From Polynucleobacter sp. AP-Reno-20A-A9 (GTDB lineage: Bacteria > Pseudomonadota > Gammaproteobacteria > Burkholderiales > Burkholderiaceae), in assembly GCF_018882085.1 (NCBI RefSeq), contig NZ_JACVPB010000007.1, positions 1 through 64,000 of the forward strand: a stretch of DNA of 64,000 nt, in the 5' to 3' direction. Below are positions 24,056 through 33,325 of the stretch, piece after piece (the stretch's first letter is position 1; the number at the start of each line of letters is the position of its first letter). Below the pieces are notes generated by a model. It did not search any database. It worked only from the letters and a program-made list of their open reading frames with translations, and was not told where the DNA came from. The position numbers and the translations under genes were made by a program.

Positions 24056-24802
24056 TTACAGCGAGCGAAGAAATTGTTCATCTTCTCGGGTTAGCAACCC
24101 TTTGGCTCTAGCCGATTCAATTAAGTCCGGCCTTAACCTGAACGTCAGCTCTAAAGACTTCTGCCGACGCCAATCTGCTATTTTAGCGTGATGTCCGCCT
24201 AAAAGCACGTCTGGGACGGATAAATTTTCATATATTTCAGGGCGGGTGTAGTGCGGATAGTCCAAAAGACCGTTCATAAAGCTATCCTGAGTGGCAGATT
24301 CGCCATCCCCAAGCGCCCCTGGTATTAGTCTTATTACCGCATCCATCATCGCCATAGCGGGGATTTCACCCCCAGAAAGCACAAAATCCCCAATAGAAAG
24401 CTGTAAATCGACGTTTCGATCCACAAAACGTTGGTCTATGGCCTCATATCGACCACAAATAAAGCTTAAATTCCCATAATTAAGGACATCAGCCGCTATC
24501 TTCTGGGAAAAACGCTCGCCCTGGGGTGCTAACAAGCAAATGGGGCCACTGTTGATGCCTGCCGCTTGATGGGCCGTCTTAATTCCGGCGACCGTATCCT
24601 CTAAGGGTTTCGCCATCATGACCATTCCAGGGCCACCGCCATAGGCACGGTCATCCACCGTTTTACGAGGATCCGAGCAAAAGTCTCGAGGATTCCAAAG
24701 ATGAACGCTAGCTAACGATTGTTCACATGCGCGACCAGTAATGCCCCACTGCGTTAAAGCAGAAAACATTTCAGGAAACAAGGAGACAACATCAAAGCGC
24801 AT
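24056..24802 (-). CDS. trmD: tRNA (guanine-N1)-methyltransferase
   Basis: 248 residues from MRFDVVSLFPEMF at 24802; a longer frame would overlap rimM and has no homology. The SPOUT trefoil-knot signature is present (LSIGDFVLSGGE and FICGRYEAIDQRF), as is the family motif DDRAYGGGPGMVM. The enzyme makes m1G37 in tRNAs, which prevents +1 frameshifting. It starts 22 bp after rimM. The ribosome site is weak, which suggests coupling to rimM translation. Confidence 0.97.
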   Translation of the reverse strand: MRFDVVSLFPEMFSALTQWGITGRACEQSLASVHLWNPRDFCSDPRKTVDDRAYGGGPGMVMMAKPLEDTVAGIKTAHQAAGINSGPICLLAPQGERFSQKIAADVLNYGNLSFICGRYEAIDQRFVDRNVDLQLSIGDFVLSGGEIPAMAMMDAVIRLIPGALGDGESATQDSFMNGLLDYPHYTRPEIYENLSVPDVLLGGHHAKIADWRRQKSLELTFRLRPDLIESARAKGLLTREDEQFLRSL

Positions 24803-24824
24803 AGCGGTAATTGTTTTTGAATTC

Positions 24825-25397
24825 TTATTGCCAGTCAGACTGCCAATCAAGGGTAATCGTTTTATTTGGTAGATCGACGTTTTGCACTACCTCTTTTACA
24901 AATGGCACCAAATACACAATCGTTTTAGTTTCTGCATTGCCAATCGCAATCACACCATGCGCGCCATTCTCGGTAACGTCAATCACTTCACCAAGCACTT
25001 CGCCTTGCAAATTGATTGCCTTGCACCCAATCAGATCAACCCAATAATAGGAATCACTATCTGCTTTTGGAAAAGCATCGCGCGCCACCAAGATACGAGA
25101 ACCTTTTAAGGCGAGCGCCTGATCGCGATCACTTACACCCTCTAGCGCCATCACAACATTGCCGCTGTGCATCTTGGCGCTTTTCACTTGGTATTGCGTC
25201 AAGGAAGCCTGTTCTAGAGACGCAGAAACGCCCGCATCCCTACGAGGGATCAGGGACAACCAAACCGATTTAGAAGAGAGGAGTGCTACAGGCTCTGATG
25301 AGTGAGGCCTTACCTTCACCTGGCCTTGCAAACCTTGGGCCTCAGATATGGCGCCAAGTTCAATCAAATCATTTAGGGAAGGCGTACTCATTTGCAA
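24825..25397 (-). CDS. rimM: Ribosome maturation factor RimM
   Basis: 190 residues. IELGAISEAQGLQGQVKVRPH is the N-terminal RimM beta barrel, and YYWVDLIGCKAINLQGEVLG plus LVPFVKEVVQNVDLPNKTITLDW the PRC-like C-terminal barrel. RimM binds S19 and helps 16S rRNA maturation. Next to its stop a nearly perfect inverted repeat (24828-24846) is present; see the findings. Confidence 0.96.
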   Translation of the reverse strand: MQMSTPSLNDLIELGAISEAQGLQGQVKVRPHSSEPVALLSSKSVWLSLIPRRDAGVSASLEQASLTQYQVKSAKMHSGNVVMALEGVSDRDQALALKGSRILVARDAFPKADSDSYYWVDLIGCKAINLQGEVLGEVIDVTENGAHGVIAIGNAETKTIVYLVPFVKEVVQNVDLPNKTITLDWQSDWQ

Positions 25398-25483
25398 GAC
25401 ACCTTATTTTCCCGAAATAGAACTACTAGAAATTCTGTCACTAAAAACTTCATCACTTCAATGAAGCTTTTAGCAATCGAATA

Positions 25484-25729
25484 TTAAACAGCTGGATTGT
25501 TTTTGATCAAACGCACTACTGTTGGGGAAATCTGCGCGCCAACACCAGTCCAGTAAGTCAAACGATCTTGAGCAATACGCATTGCTTGCTCAGTCGCAGC
25601 TGCTTGTGGATTGAAGTAACCAATACGCTCGATAAAGTTCGAGTCACGACGGTTGCGTTTATCAGTAGCAACGATGCTGTAAAAAGGGCGCTTCTTAGAA
25701 CCGCCGCGTGCCAGTCGAATGACGACCAT
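25484..25729 (-). CDS. rpsP: 30S ribosomal protein S16
   Basis: 81 residues, [20 protein letters not shown] onward, including [13 protein letters not shown] and [17 protein letters not shown] features of S16. It is the first gene of the operon. Just downstream lies rimM after an 86-bp gap. Confidence 0.98.
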
Positions 25730-25953
25730 ACTTATTCCTTAAAATCTAAAATGAAAACAGGTTGATTACAACCCAATGAAATTTCTACAAAAAACCTTGG
25801 GCTCCAGCTCACCGAATAAAGATACGGTAGAGCGGAAAACCTCATATTCTAGACGAAAACCCCTACTTCTTCCACCTATTTAAGCATCTAAGACAGTAGA
25901 ATAGAGTATGTACTTAGACAAAAAATACATTAAAAACAATAACTTAGGTAAAT

Positions 25954-26484
25954 ATGGTCCTTAAATCCAGACTTTTAGACTTCCTCAGAAAGCCTTCAAA
26001 AGGGCTCTTTCTGACACTTTCTTGCCTAAGTCTTGGACTTTTAAGTGGCTGCGCGAATGTCATCCCCCCTTGCGGAGCCAAAATAAGCCCGCCAAGCAGC
26101 GAACTCAAGAATACCAAATGGGAGCTGACTCGCTGGAACCTGCCTCCCAATAGCAACGGGGAGGTGCGTGCCCGCCCAATACCCCAGGGTGATGCTGGTA
26201 ACCCCATACAGATCATTTTTGATCCCAATGGGCAACGTCTGAGTGGCTCGACAGGATGCAATCGGTTTACTGCAACCCTAGATGAAGACGCTCGCGGTTT
26301 TTCTCTCAAGCAAATCGCTAGCACCAAGATGGCCTGCAGCCCTCAGCGCATGGAATTGGAAAATGATTTCCTCTACGAGCTAAACGACTATCGCAGCATT
26401 GTGCGCAATGGCGATCAGTTGTTGATGATCGGCACAGATCGTGAAGTACTCAGCTTTATCCAAAAGCCAAACAACAGTAAATAA
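25954..26484 (+). CDS. META-domain (HslJ-like) lipoprotein
   Basis: 176 residues. The lipobox LLSGC follows a hydrophobic leader (LFLTLSCLSLGL). The mature part begins with the META/HslJ domain pattern LKNTKWELTRWN...IIFDPNGQRLSGSTGCNRFTATL and later MACSPQRMELENDFLYELN. HslJ-type proteins are induced by heat or novobiocin and are linked to resistance. It is probably an outer-membrane or periplasmic lipoprotein. It is divergent from the rpsP operon. Confidence 0.8.
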   Translation: MVLKSRLLDFLRKPSKGLFLTLSCLSLGLLSGCANVIPPCGAKISPPSSELKNTKWELTRWNLPPNSNGEVRARPIPQGDAGNPIQIIFDPNGQRLSGSTGCNRFTATLDEDARGFSLKQIASTKMACSPQRMELENDFLYELNDYRSIVRNGDQLLMIGTDREVLSFIQKPNNSK

Positions 26485-26522
26485 ACATTCAATTATTCAT
26501 TAGCAATATCACTGAAAGATTC

Positions 26523-26969
26523 ATGAAAAAATCCAAACTCCTTTTTTGCGCACTCGGATTCCTCCTTCCTGGTAGTGGCCTCAATTGTTTTTATCTACAA
26601 GGACTTAAATCTTTTTGGGCATGGGTTCAGCTATTTGCCCTGATAGGTGGCGCAGCAGGATGGTTCATTCTGAAAGATGCCCACTTTCATTCAGCGCCAG
26701 GATGGGTACTCGTTACTTTTGGCTTTATTGCTATTGAAGCAAGTTGGTTAACCACCATTGCCTTTGGTCTTCGCCTAGATGAGAAGTGGGATGCCCAATT
26801 TAACCCTGGGATTGAAGAGCATCGACGCAGCCGCTCTGGCTGGCTAGAAATATTGACAGTGATTTTCTCTTTGGTATTTGGCGCTGGTGTGATGATGACT
26901 TTTTTAGCAATTTCATTTGAGCAATTCTTCATCTCTCAAATCCATGAAGCAAAAAAGCTATCCCAATAA
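26523..26969 (+). CDS. Predicted integral membrane protein, 148 residues
   Basis: Four hydrophobic segments are visible: LLFCALGFLLPGSGLNCFYL, WAWVQLFALIGGAAGWFIL, WVLVTFGFIAIEASWLTTIAFGL and ILTVIFSLVFGAGVMMTFLAI. The first two resemble a TM2-like pair of helices. It follows the META-domain gene by 38 bp and is likely co-transcribed. No function can be assigned. Confidence 0.65.
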   Translation: MKKSKLLFCALGFLLPGSGLNCFYLQGLKSFWAWVQLFALIGGAAGWFILKDAHFHSAPGWVLVTFGFIAIEASWLTTIAFGLRLDEKWDAQFNPGIEEHRRSRSGWLEILTVIFSLVFGAGVMMTFLAISFEQFFISQIHEAKKLSQ

Positions 26970-27018
26970 CTGTAGATAGCTTTCTTACTGCAAGAGCCGC
27001 TCTTTGGAGCGGTTTTTT
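26954..27018 (+). terminator. Tandem hairpins with a terminator at the end
   Basis: The first hairpin, AAAGCTATC (26954-26962) with GATAGCTTT (26975-26983), embraces the stop codon of the membrane-protein gene. The second, CCGCTC (26997-27002) with GAGCGG (27007-27012), is followed by TTTTTT and is a regular terminator. It also faces the convergent acyl-CoA dehydrogenase gene. Confidence 0.85.
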
Positions 27019-27025
27019 ATTGTCT

Positions 27026-28816
27026 TTAGAACTGCTCTACCTCTAAGGCATTGGTAGAGTGGCCACTTTCAACAATCGAAGTTGCTAATGCTTGCACTTG
27101 AGGCATGAGATTCTCAGCAAAAAAACGTGCCGTAGCAATCTTCGCATCATAGAATTTTGGGTCGCTATCACGCAAACGTTCAGAAGCTAAAAGCGCTCTC
27201 GCCATTTGCCAGCCACCCAATACCAAACCAGATAAGCGCAGGTAAGCAAAGCTACCAGCATAGACAGCCTTGACGTCAGTCTTTGCATTGGCTAAAACGT
27301 AAGCAACCGCCTGCTCGAATGCTGCGCGCGCCAAAGTAAGCTGCTTCAACACTGCTTTAGCATCATCGGTTCCACTGGCAGCCAAATCTTTTTCAGTAGC
27401 AGCAATTCTTTGGGAAAGCTCCTTTGCAATCGCCCCACCATCACGCACTGTTTTTCTACCAACCAAGTCATTGGCCTGAATTGCAGTAGTGCCTTCGTAA
27501 ATCGTCAAGATACGGGCATCACGGTAATGTTGAGCAGCACCTGTTTCTTCAATAAAGCCCATACCACCATGAACCTGAACTCCCAAGCTAGCAACTTCAA
27601 TCGACATTTCTGTTGAGAAGCCCTTAACGATGGGGACTAAAAATTCATAAATAGCTTGATTGGCTTTGCGAACCGCCTCATCAGGGGCCGCATGCTGAGC
27701 ATCGTATGCAGAAGCGGCGTAGTAAGCCAAGGCACGTGAAGCTTCCGTGTAGGCACGCATGGTCATCAACATCCGCTTCACGTCAGGCTGATGAATAATC
27801 GCAACTGGGCCGGGCGAGCCGGCTAAGTCACGGCTTTGCACGCGATCCTTTGCGTACTGAACGGCCTTTTGATAGGCGCGCTCTGCCACCGCTACACCTT
27901 GCATACCAACCGCAAAGCGAGCTGCATTCATCATGACGAACATATACTCAAGACCGCGATTTTCTTCACCAACTAAATAGCCAATCGCGCCACCGTGATC
28001 ACCAAATTGCAGCACGGCTGTTGGGCTCGCCTTGATTCCAAGCTTATGCTCAATCGAAACACAGTGAACATCATTGCGCTCGCCTAATGAACCATCCTTA
28101 TTCACCATAAACTTCGGCACTACAAATAATGAAATCCCTTTTACGCCCTCTGGCGCATCAGGTGTTCTGGCTAGTACCAAATGGATAATATTCTTAGCCA
28201 TATCGTGCTCACCATAGGTGATGTAAATTTTGGTACCAAAAATCTTGTAAGTACCGTCACCCTCTGGAACAGCACGCGAGCGAACCATTGAGAGATCAGA
28301 GCCTGCTTGAGGCTCAGTGAGGTTCATCGTGCCAGTCCACTCACCAGAAATCATTCTCGGGACATATTGCTCTTGTAGCTCTGGACTCGCAGCTGTCAGC
28401 AAAGCTTCAATGGCGCCATCAGTCAGCAATGGGCAGAGCGCAAAAGAAAGATTGGCTGCATTAACCATCTCTAAACAAGCAGTTGAGATGAGCTTTGGTA
28501 GGCCTTGGCCACCAAACTCCGCAGGATGAATCACACCTTGCCAACCTGCGGCAGCATATTGCTCAAAAGCCTGCTTAAAACCAGGAGTAGTTGTCACAAC
28601 GCCGTCTTTTATAAAGCTTGGATTTTGATCTCCAGCCCAGTTAAGAGGCGCTACAACGTCTTGATTAAATTTGGCAGATTCTTCCAAAATGGCAGGCGCT
28701 AAATCTACATCCGCACCCGCGTCAGCATATGAGGGATAGGCAACGACATCTGATAGCCCAGCTAATTCGTTCATTACAAACAACATGTCTTTCACTGGGG
28801 CTACATATGGCATCAC
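27026..28816 (-). CDS. Acyl-CoA dehydrogenase with C-terminal extension (DmdC/FadE-like)
   Basis: 596 residues, the long acyl-CoA dehydrogenase type. The N terminus has MPYVAPVKDMLFVMNE, FAD-binding TEPQAGSDLSMVRSRAV and KIYITYGEHD, and GFSTEMSIEVASLGVQVHGGMGFIEETGAAQHYRDARILTIYEGTT carries the catalytic base region with the later Glu. Relatives include 3-methylmercaptopropionyl-CoA dehydrogenase (DmdC) and long-chain enzymes. It sits downstream of etfBA on the same strand, which supplies its electron acceptor. The substrate is not deducible from motifs alone. Confidence 0.9.
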   Translation of the reverse strand: MMPYVAPVKDMLFVMNELAGLSDVVAYPSYADAGADVDLAPAILEESAKFNQDVVAPLNWAGDQNPSFIKDGVVTTTPGFKQAFEQYAAAGWQGVIHPAEFGGQGLPKLISTACLEMVNAANLSFALCPLLTDGAIEALLTAASPELQEQYVPRMISGEWTGTMNLTEPQAGSDLSMVRSRAVPEGDGTYKIFGTKIYITYGEHDMAKNIIHLVLARTPDAPEGVKGISLFVVPKFMVNKDGSLGERNDVHCVSIEHKLGIKASPTAVLQFGDHGGAIGYLVGEENRGLEYMFVMMNAARFAVGMQGVAVAERAYQKAVQYAKDRVQSRDLAGSPGPVAIIHQPDVKRMLMTMRAYTEASRALAYYAASAYDAQHAAPDEAVRKANQAIYEFLVPIVKGFSTEMSIEVASLGVQVHGGMGFIEETGAAQHYRDARILTIYEGTTAIQANDLVGRKTVRDGGAIAKELSQRIAATEKDLAASGTDDAKAVLKQLTLARAAFEQAVAYVLANAKTDVKAVYAGSFAYLRLSGLVLGGWQMARALLASERLRDSDPKFYDAKIATARFFAENLMPQVQALATSIVESGHSTNALEVEQF

Positions 28817-28852
28817 AACTCCTCTTTATCCTGTTTGATACTCAATTCATCG

Positions 28853-28885
28853 ACTGACTTGATTAACTAAGTTAATCAAGTCAGT
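28853..28885. repeat. Perfect 15-bp inverted repeat over the etfA stop codon
   Basis: ACTGACTTGATTAAC and its exact reverse complement flank TAA. The stop codon of etfA (28878-28876) lies inside the right arm. No T tract follows in the direction of transcription, so it is not a standard terminator. As RNA it would be a very stable hairpin between etfA and the acyl-CoA dehydrogenase gene. Confidence 0.7.
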
Positions 28886-29811
28886 GCTTTTGTTAACTCA
28901 GGCACGGCGGTATTCAAATCAGCAACCAAGCCATAATCAGCAACACCAAAAATTGGCGCTTCAGGGTCTTTATTAATGGCAACGATCACTTTGGAATCCT
29001 TCATACCCGCTAAGTGCTGGATAGCTCCGGAGATACCAACAGCGATATAGAGCTGAGGCGCCACAATCTTGCCTGTTTGTCCAACTTGGTAGTCATTAGG
29101 CACATAACCCGCATCAACTGCTGCACGCGATGCACCTAGGGCAGCACCCAATTTATCTGCCAATGGCGTGATGAGCTCTTGATACTTCTCACCGGAACCT
29201 AAACCACGTCCGCCAGAAACAATAATCTTGGCAGCAGTCAACTCCGGACGATCAGACTTAGTGAGTTCGCGACCAACAAAGGAAGATTGAGCCTTACTGT
29301 CAGCAACGGCGGCTTTCTCTACGGCAGCAGAACCACCTATGGCAGCCACCGGATCAAACCCAGTAGTACGAACAGTAATGACTTTTACTGGATCAGCCGT
29401 TTGCACGGTAGCAATTGCATTGCCTGCATAAATTGGACGCTCAAAAGTATCCGGTGATATTACTTTCGTGATATCCGATAACTGAGCCACATCGAGCTTA
29501 GCAGCAACGCGTGGGAGTACATTCTTGCCATTCGCAGTAGCTGGCGCCAAAATATGGCTATAGCCACTAGCGATCGACAGAATCTGGGCAGCCAAAGGCT
29601 CAGCCAATTGATCGGCCAGATTTGGAGCATCGATTTGAATGACCTTACGAACGCCAGTAATTTGCGCAGCAGCCTGAGCAGCAGTATCCGATCCATTACC
29701 AGCAACTAAAATATCTACTTCTGGAGAGCATTGCAAAGCAGCCGCTACAGCGTTGAGTGTTGCAACTTTTAAAGATTGATTGTCGTGTTCAGCAATAACA
29801 AGTGCGGCCAT
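28876..29811 (-). CDS. etfA: Electron transfer flavoprotein alpha subunit
   Basis: 311 residues. The C-terminal FAD domain is recognisable in [63 protein letters not shown] and [20 protein letters not shown], the family signature. It carries the FAD and passes electrons from acyl-CoA dehydrogenases to ETF:quinone oxidoreductase. The start directly abuts the stop of etfB. Confidence 0.97.
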   Translation of the reverse strand: MAALVIAEHDNQSLKVATLNAVAAALQCSPEVDILVAGNGSDTAAQAAAQITGVRKVIQIDAPNLADQLAEPLAAQILSIASGYSHILAPATANGKNVLPRVAAKLDVAQLSDITKVISPDTFERPIYAGNAIATVQTADPVKVITVRTTGFDPVAAIGGSAAVEKAAVADSKAQSSFVGRELTKSDRPELTAAKIIVSGGRGLGSGEKYQELITPLADKLGAALGASRAAVDAGYVPNDYQVGQTGKIVAPQLYIAVGISGAIQHLAGMKDSKVIVAINKDPEAPIFGVADYGLVADLNTAVPELTKALT

Positions 29812-30561
29812 TTAGATCACCTTCGCTTCATTTTTGAGTTTTTCTACAAGGGCTGCCACATCAGCAACCATCACCCCAGCAGAGCGCTTTGGCGGCTCTT
29901 CTACTTTAAGTGTTTTAAGACGTGGGGTGATATCGACACCTAATTCTTCAGGCTTCACAATATCGATCGTTTTCTTCTTAGCCTTCATGATATTGGGCAA
30001 AGTGACATAGCGTGGTTCATTCAAACGCAAGTCAGTGGTAATCACTGCTGGTAAAGATAGTGCAATCGTTTCTAAGCCGCCGTCCACTTCACGAGTCACA
30101 GTGGCCTTGCCATCCGCAATCACAACCTTAGATGCAAATGTAGCCTGCGGAATATCGAGAAGACTTGCCAACATCTGACCCGTTTGATTGCTATCGTCAT
30201 CAATCGCTTGTTTACCGAGGATGATGATTTGTGCTTGCTCTTTATCGGAAAGCGCTTTGAGAATCTTCGCCACAGCTAAAGGTTGTAGCTCAGCATCTGT
30301 CTCAACGAGAATTGCGCGGTCAGCACCAATCGCTAAAGCGGTACGAAGGGTTTCTTGGCATTGGGTTGCACCAGCAGTAACCACTACCACTTCAGTTGCT
30401 ACACCTGCCTCTTTTAAGCGCACCGCTTCCTCTACTGCGATTTCGTCAAAGGGATTCATGCTCATTTTGACGTTCGCTAAATCAACACCAGAGTTATCAG
30501 ATTTCACCCGAATTTTGACGTTGTAATCAACAACGCGTTTTACAGCTACTAAGATTTTCAT
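29812..30561 (-). CDS. etfB: Electron transfer flavoprotein beta subunit
   Basis: 249 residues. [38 protein letters not shown] and [26 protein letters not shown] form the AMP-binding domain; [20 protein letters not shown] is the typical ETF-beta signature. It forms a heterodimer with EtfA. The gene is followed without gap by etfA and preceded by the acyl-CoA synthetase gene 56 bp away. Confidence 0.97.
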   Translation of the reverse strand: MKILVAVKRVVDYNVKIRVKSDNSGVDLANVKMSMNPFDEIAVEEAVRLKEAGVATEVVVVTAGATQCQETLRTALAIGADRAILVETDAELQPLAVAKILKALSDKEQAQIIILGKQAIDDDSNQTGQMLASLLDIPQATFASKVVIADGKATVTREVDGGLETIALSLPAVITTDLRLNEPRYVTLPNIMKAKKKTIDIVKPEELGVDITPRLKTLKVEEPPKRSAGVMVADVAALVEKLKNEAKVI

Positions 30562-30616
30562 TTGGAATTCTCAATAATGGTTAACGATCTATTTTATCCG
30601 CCCTTAGGGCCTAACC

Positions 30617-32269
30617 CTAGACATCAATTGCAGTAGCCGAACCCGCTTGTTTACGCAGCTCAAACTTCTGAATCTTGCCAGTCGAGGTCTTTGGCAGCTC
30701 ACAGAACACAATGGCTCTAGGAACCTTAAAGCCCGCCAAATGCTGCTTGCAATGGGCAATGATGTCCTCAGCAGTCACTTCTGAGCCAGGCTTAATTTCC
30801 AAGAAGGCGCAAGGCGTTTCACCCCACTTAGGGTCGGGTTTAGCAACTACTGCGGCGGCATTAATGGCTGGGTGGCGATACAGCACATCCTCAACCTCTA
30901 CGGAAGAGATGTTTTCACCACCAGAAATAATGATGTCTTTGCTACGGTCCTTCATCTTGACGTAGCCATCGGGATTCATAACCGCCAAGTCGCCCGAGTG
31001 GAACCAGCCACCTTCAAATGCCTCTTGGGTAGCTTTTTCGTTCTTCAAATACCCCTTCATGGCGATATTGCCCTTGAACATAATTTCGCCCATGGTCTCA
31101 CCATCCGCAGGTACAGCCTTCATGGTTTCTGGATCAAGGACAGCAATTGCTTGTTGCATGTGATAGCGCACGCCTTGACGAGCATTTAAGCGAGCACGCT
31201 CACCGATATCGACATCATTCCACTCGTCTTGTTTAACGCACACAGCTGCCGGTCCATAGGTTTCAGTTAAACCATAGACATGAGTTAAATCAAATCCTAA
31301 CTTTTCCATACCCTCAATAATGGATGCAGGAGGAGCAGCTCCCGCGATCAAACCTTTAACACCTGCAGGCACTCCAACCTTCAGCTCATCCGGCGCATTG
31401 ACCAATAAGTTATGCACAATAGGTGCCGCGCAATAGTGGGTAACGCCATGTTCTTTAATGGCCGCAAAAATATGTTGCGCATCAACGCGACGCAAACAGA
31501 CATTGACGCCAGCGCGAGCTGCGATCGTCCAAGGGAAACACCAACCATTGCAATGGAACATCGGCAGAGTCCAGAGATAGATGGGGTGTTTATTAATATC
31601 CCAATCTAATACATTAGAAACGGCATTGATTGCAGCGCCACGATGGTGATACACCACACCCTTAGGATTACCAGTAGTGCCAGACGTATAGTTCAAGCAA
31701 ATCGCTTGCCACTCATCCGCAGGAACTTGCCATGCAAAATTGGGGTCACCTTCAGAAAGCAATTTCTCATAAGTAAGACTGCCCAACTTCTCACCAGGAA
31801 CATCAAATTCTTTTTCCTCGGCATCAATCACTAAAAAGTCACGGCCTGACTCTTTCTTCGCGATCTCGAGAGCTTTTTTCATCACCCCTGAAAACTCAGG
31901 ATCAACAATCACCACTTTTGCTTCACCATGATTCAGCATAAAGGCCACTGTCTGTGCATCTAAACGAGTATTAAGAGCATTCAAAACCGCGCCAGCCATA
32001 GGGATACCGAAGTGGGCCTCTACCATTGGAGGGGTATTGGGCAACATCACCGCTACCGTATCACCCAAGCCAATCCCGTGTTTTTGCAAAGCACTAGCTA
32101 AGCGACGGCAACGCTCATAAGTTTGCTTCCATGTCTGACGCAACTTCCCATGAATAACGGCAGTTTTATTGGGATAAATTTCTGCTGAGCGCTCTAAAAA
32201 TAAGAGCGGAGTAATTGGGGTGTGGTTAGCTGGATTGCGATCCAAACCTTGTTCATAGATATTTGCCAT
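30617..32269 (-). CDS. AMP-dependent acyl-CoA synthetase
   Basis: 550 residues. The P-loop-like motif YTSGTTGNPKGVVYHHRG, the GLTETYGPA region, the hinge-type DRSKDIIISGGENIS and the final PKTSTGKIQKF (catalytic Lys) are all present. The long form and the order of motifs match medium/long-chain or 3-methylmercaptopropionyl-CoA ligases (DmdB-like). It activates a carboxylic acid for the oxidation enzymes downstream. The gene starts the block, which also holds etfBA and the dehydrogenase. Confidence 0.92.
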   Translation of the reverse strand: MANIYEQGLDRNPANHTPITPLLFLERSAEIYPNKTAVIHGKLRQTWKQTYERCRRLASALQKHGIGLGDTVAVMLPNTPPMVEAHFGIPMAGAVLNALNTRLDAQTVAFMLNHGEAKVVIVDPEFSGVMKKALEIAKKESGRDFLVIDAEEKEFDVPGEKLGSLTYEKLLSEGDPNFAWQVPADEWQAICLNYTSGTTGNPKGVVYHHRGAAINAVSNVLDWDINKHPIYLWTLPMFHCNGWCFPWTIAARAGVNVCLRRVDAQHIFAAIKEHGVTHYCAAPIVHNLLVNAPDELKVGVPAGVKGLIAGAAPPASIIEGMEKLGFDLTHVYGLTETYGPAAVCVKQDEWNDVDIGERARLNARQGVRYHMQQAIAVLDPETMKAVPADGETMGEIMFKGNIAMKGYLKNEKATQEAFEGGWFHSGDLAVMNPDGYVKMKDRSKDIIISGGENISSVEVEDVLYRHPAINAAAVVAKPDPKWGETPCAFLEIKPGSEVTAEDIIAHCKQHLAGFKVPRAIVFCELPKTSTGKIQKFELRKQAGSATAIDV

Positions 32270-32315
32270 CTTCAGCTTTCGATTTCTGTTTTACTCAATT
32301 ACAAAATTTGTTTTA

Positions 32316-33236
32316 TTAAATATCTGCCAAAGCTTTAATGTGGGCCACTACGCTGCGACCCAAAGCAGAGAGGTTGTAACCGCCCTCTAAGCAGCTCACA
32401 ATGCGTCCTTGCGCATACTCATTAGCAATATCTTTTAAACGTTTGGTAATCCAGACATAGTCATCCTCTACCAAGCCCATCTGCCCTAAATCATCTTCGC
32501 GATGAGCATCAAACCCTGCTGAAATCATGATGAGCTCAGGCTCAAAATTACGCAAAGCAGGTAACCATTGCTCCTCTACAATGGAACGCACCACATCGCC
32601 CCGAGTAGCAGCAGGCAAAGGCACATTGACCATATTGTTCGCGTGATCAAGACCGCTGTAGGGATAGAAAGGGTGCTGAAAGAAGCTGCACATTAAGACA
32701 TTGGGGTCATTGAAGAAAGCAGCTTCAGTGCCGTTGCCATGATGGACATCAAAATCAATGATGGCGACACGCTCAATACCGTAGGTTTCCATTGCATATC
32801 GCGCAGCAATCGCTACGTTATCAAATAAACAAAACCCCATAGAGCGCGTTGGTTCAGCGTGATGTCCTGGCGGCCTTACAGCACAAAACACATTTTCAAC
32901 CTCACCCTTCATTACAGCATCCACACCTGCAATCGCAGCGCCTGCAGCTCTAAGCGCTACTCTGTAGGTGTGAGGATTCATAATGGTGTCGCCATCGAGC
33001 ATGAAATACCCGCTCTCTGGGGCACGATCTCGAACAAAAGAAACATGGTCGGGACTATGTACTAATTCAAGCTGGTCTTCAGTTGCCAATGGCGCATCTA
33101 AATGATGCAAAAATTGATCGACACCACTGCGTATCAGTTGATCATTGATCGCCTGAATTCTCTCTGGACACTCTGGATGATGGCTTCCCATCTCATGTTT
33201 CAGAAAGTCTGGATGAGTTATGTATCCTGTTGTCAT
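32316..33236 (-). CDS. Histone-deacetylase-family protein (acetylpolyamine/acetoin type)
   Basis: 306 residues. The catalytic core PPGHHAEPTRSMGFCLFDNVAIAARYAM and VAIIDFDVHHGNGTEAAFFN supply the His pair, Asp and zinc ligands; a third ligand lies in ISAGFDAHREDDLG. Bacterial members remove acetyl groups from polyamines or small amides. It lies 46 bp upstream of the acyl-CoA synthetase gene and may share its promoter, a common arrangement in Burkholderiales. Confidence 0.92.
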   Translation of the reverse strand: MTTGYITHPDFLKHEMGSHHPECPERIQAINDQLIRSGVDQFLHHLDAPLATEDQLELVHSPDHVSFVRDRAPESGYFMLDGDTIMNPHTYRVALRAAGAAIAGVDAVMKGEVENVFCAVRPPGHHAEPTRSMGFCLFDNVAIAARYAMETYGIERVAIIDFDVHHGNGTEAAFFNDPNVLMCSFFQHPFYPYSGLDHANNMVNVPLPAATRGDVVRSIVEEQWLPALRNFEPELIMISAGFDAHREDDLGQMGLVEDDYVWITKRLKDIANEYAQGRIVSCLEGGYNLSALGRSVVAHIKALADI

Positions 33237-33325
33237 TACTCGAAATCCTTAATAGCAAATTTGTAATTTTTATAATCTAATTAAACGTGCTCAACACTCG
33301 AAAATCCAATACAAATACTTTAGGC

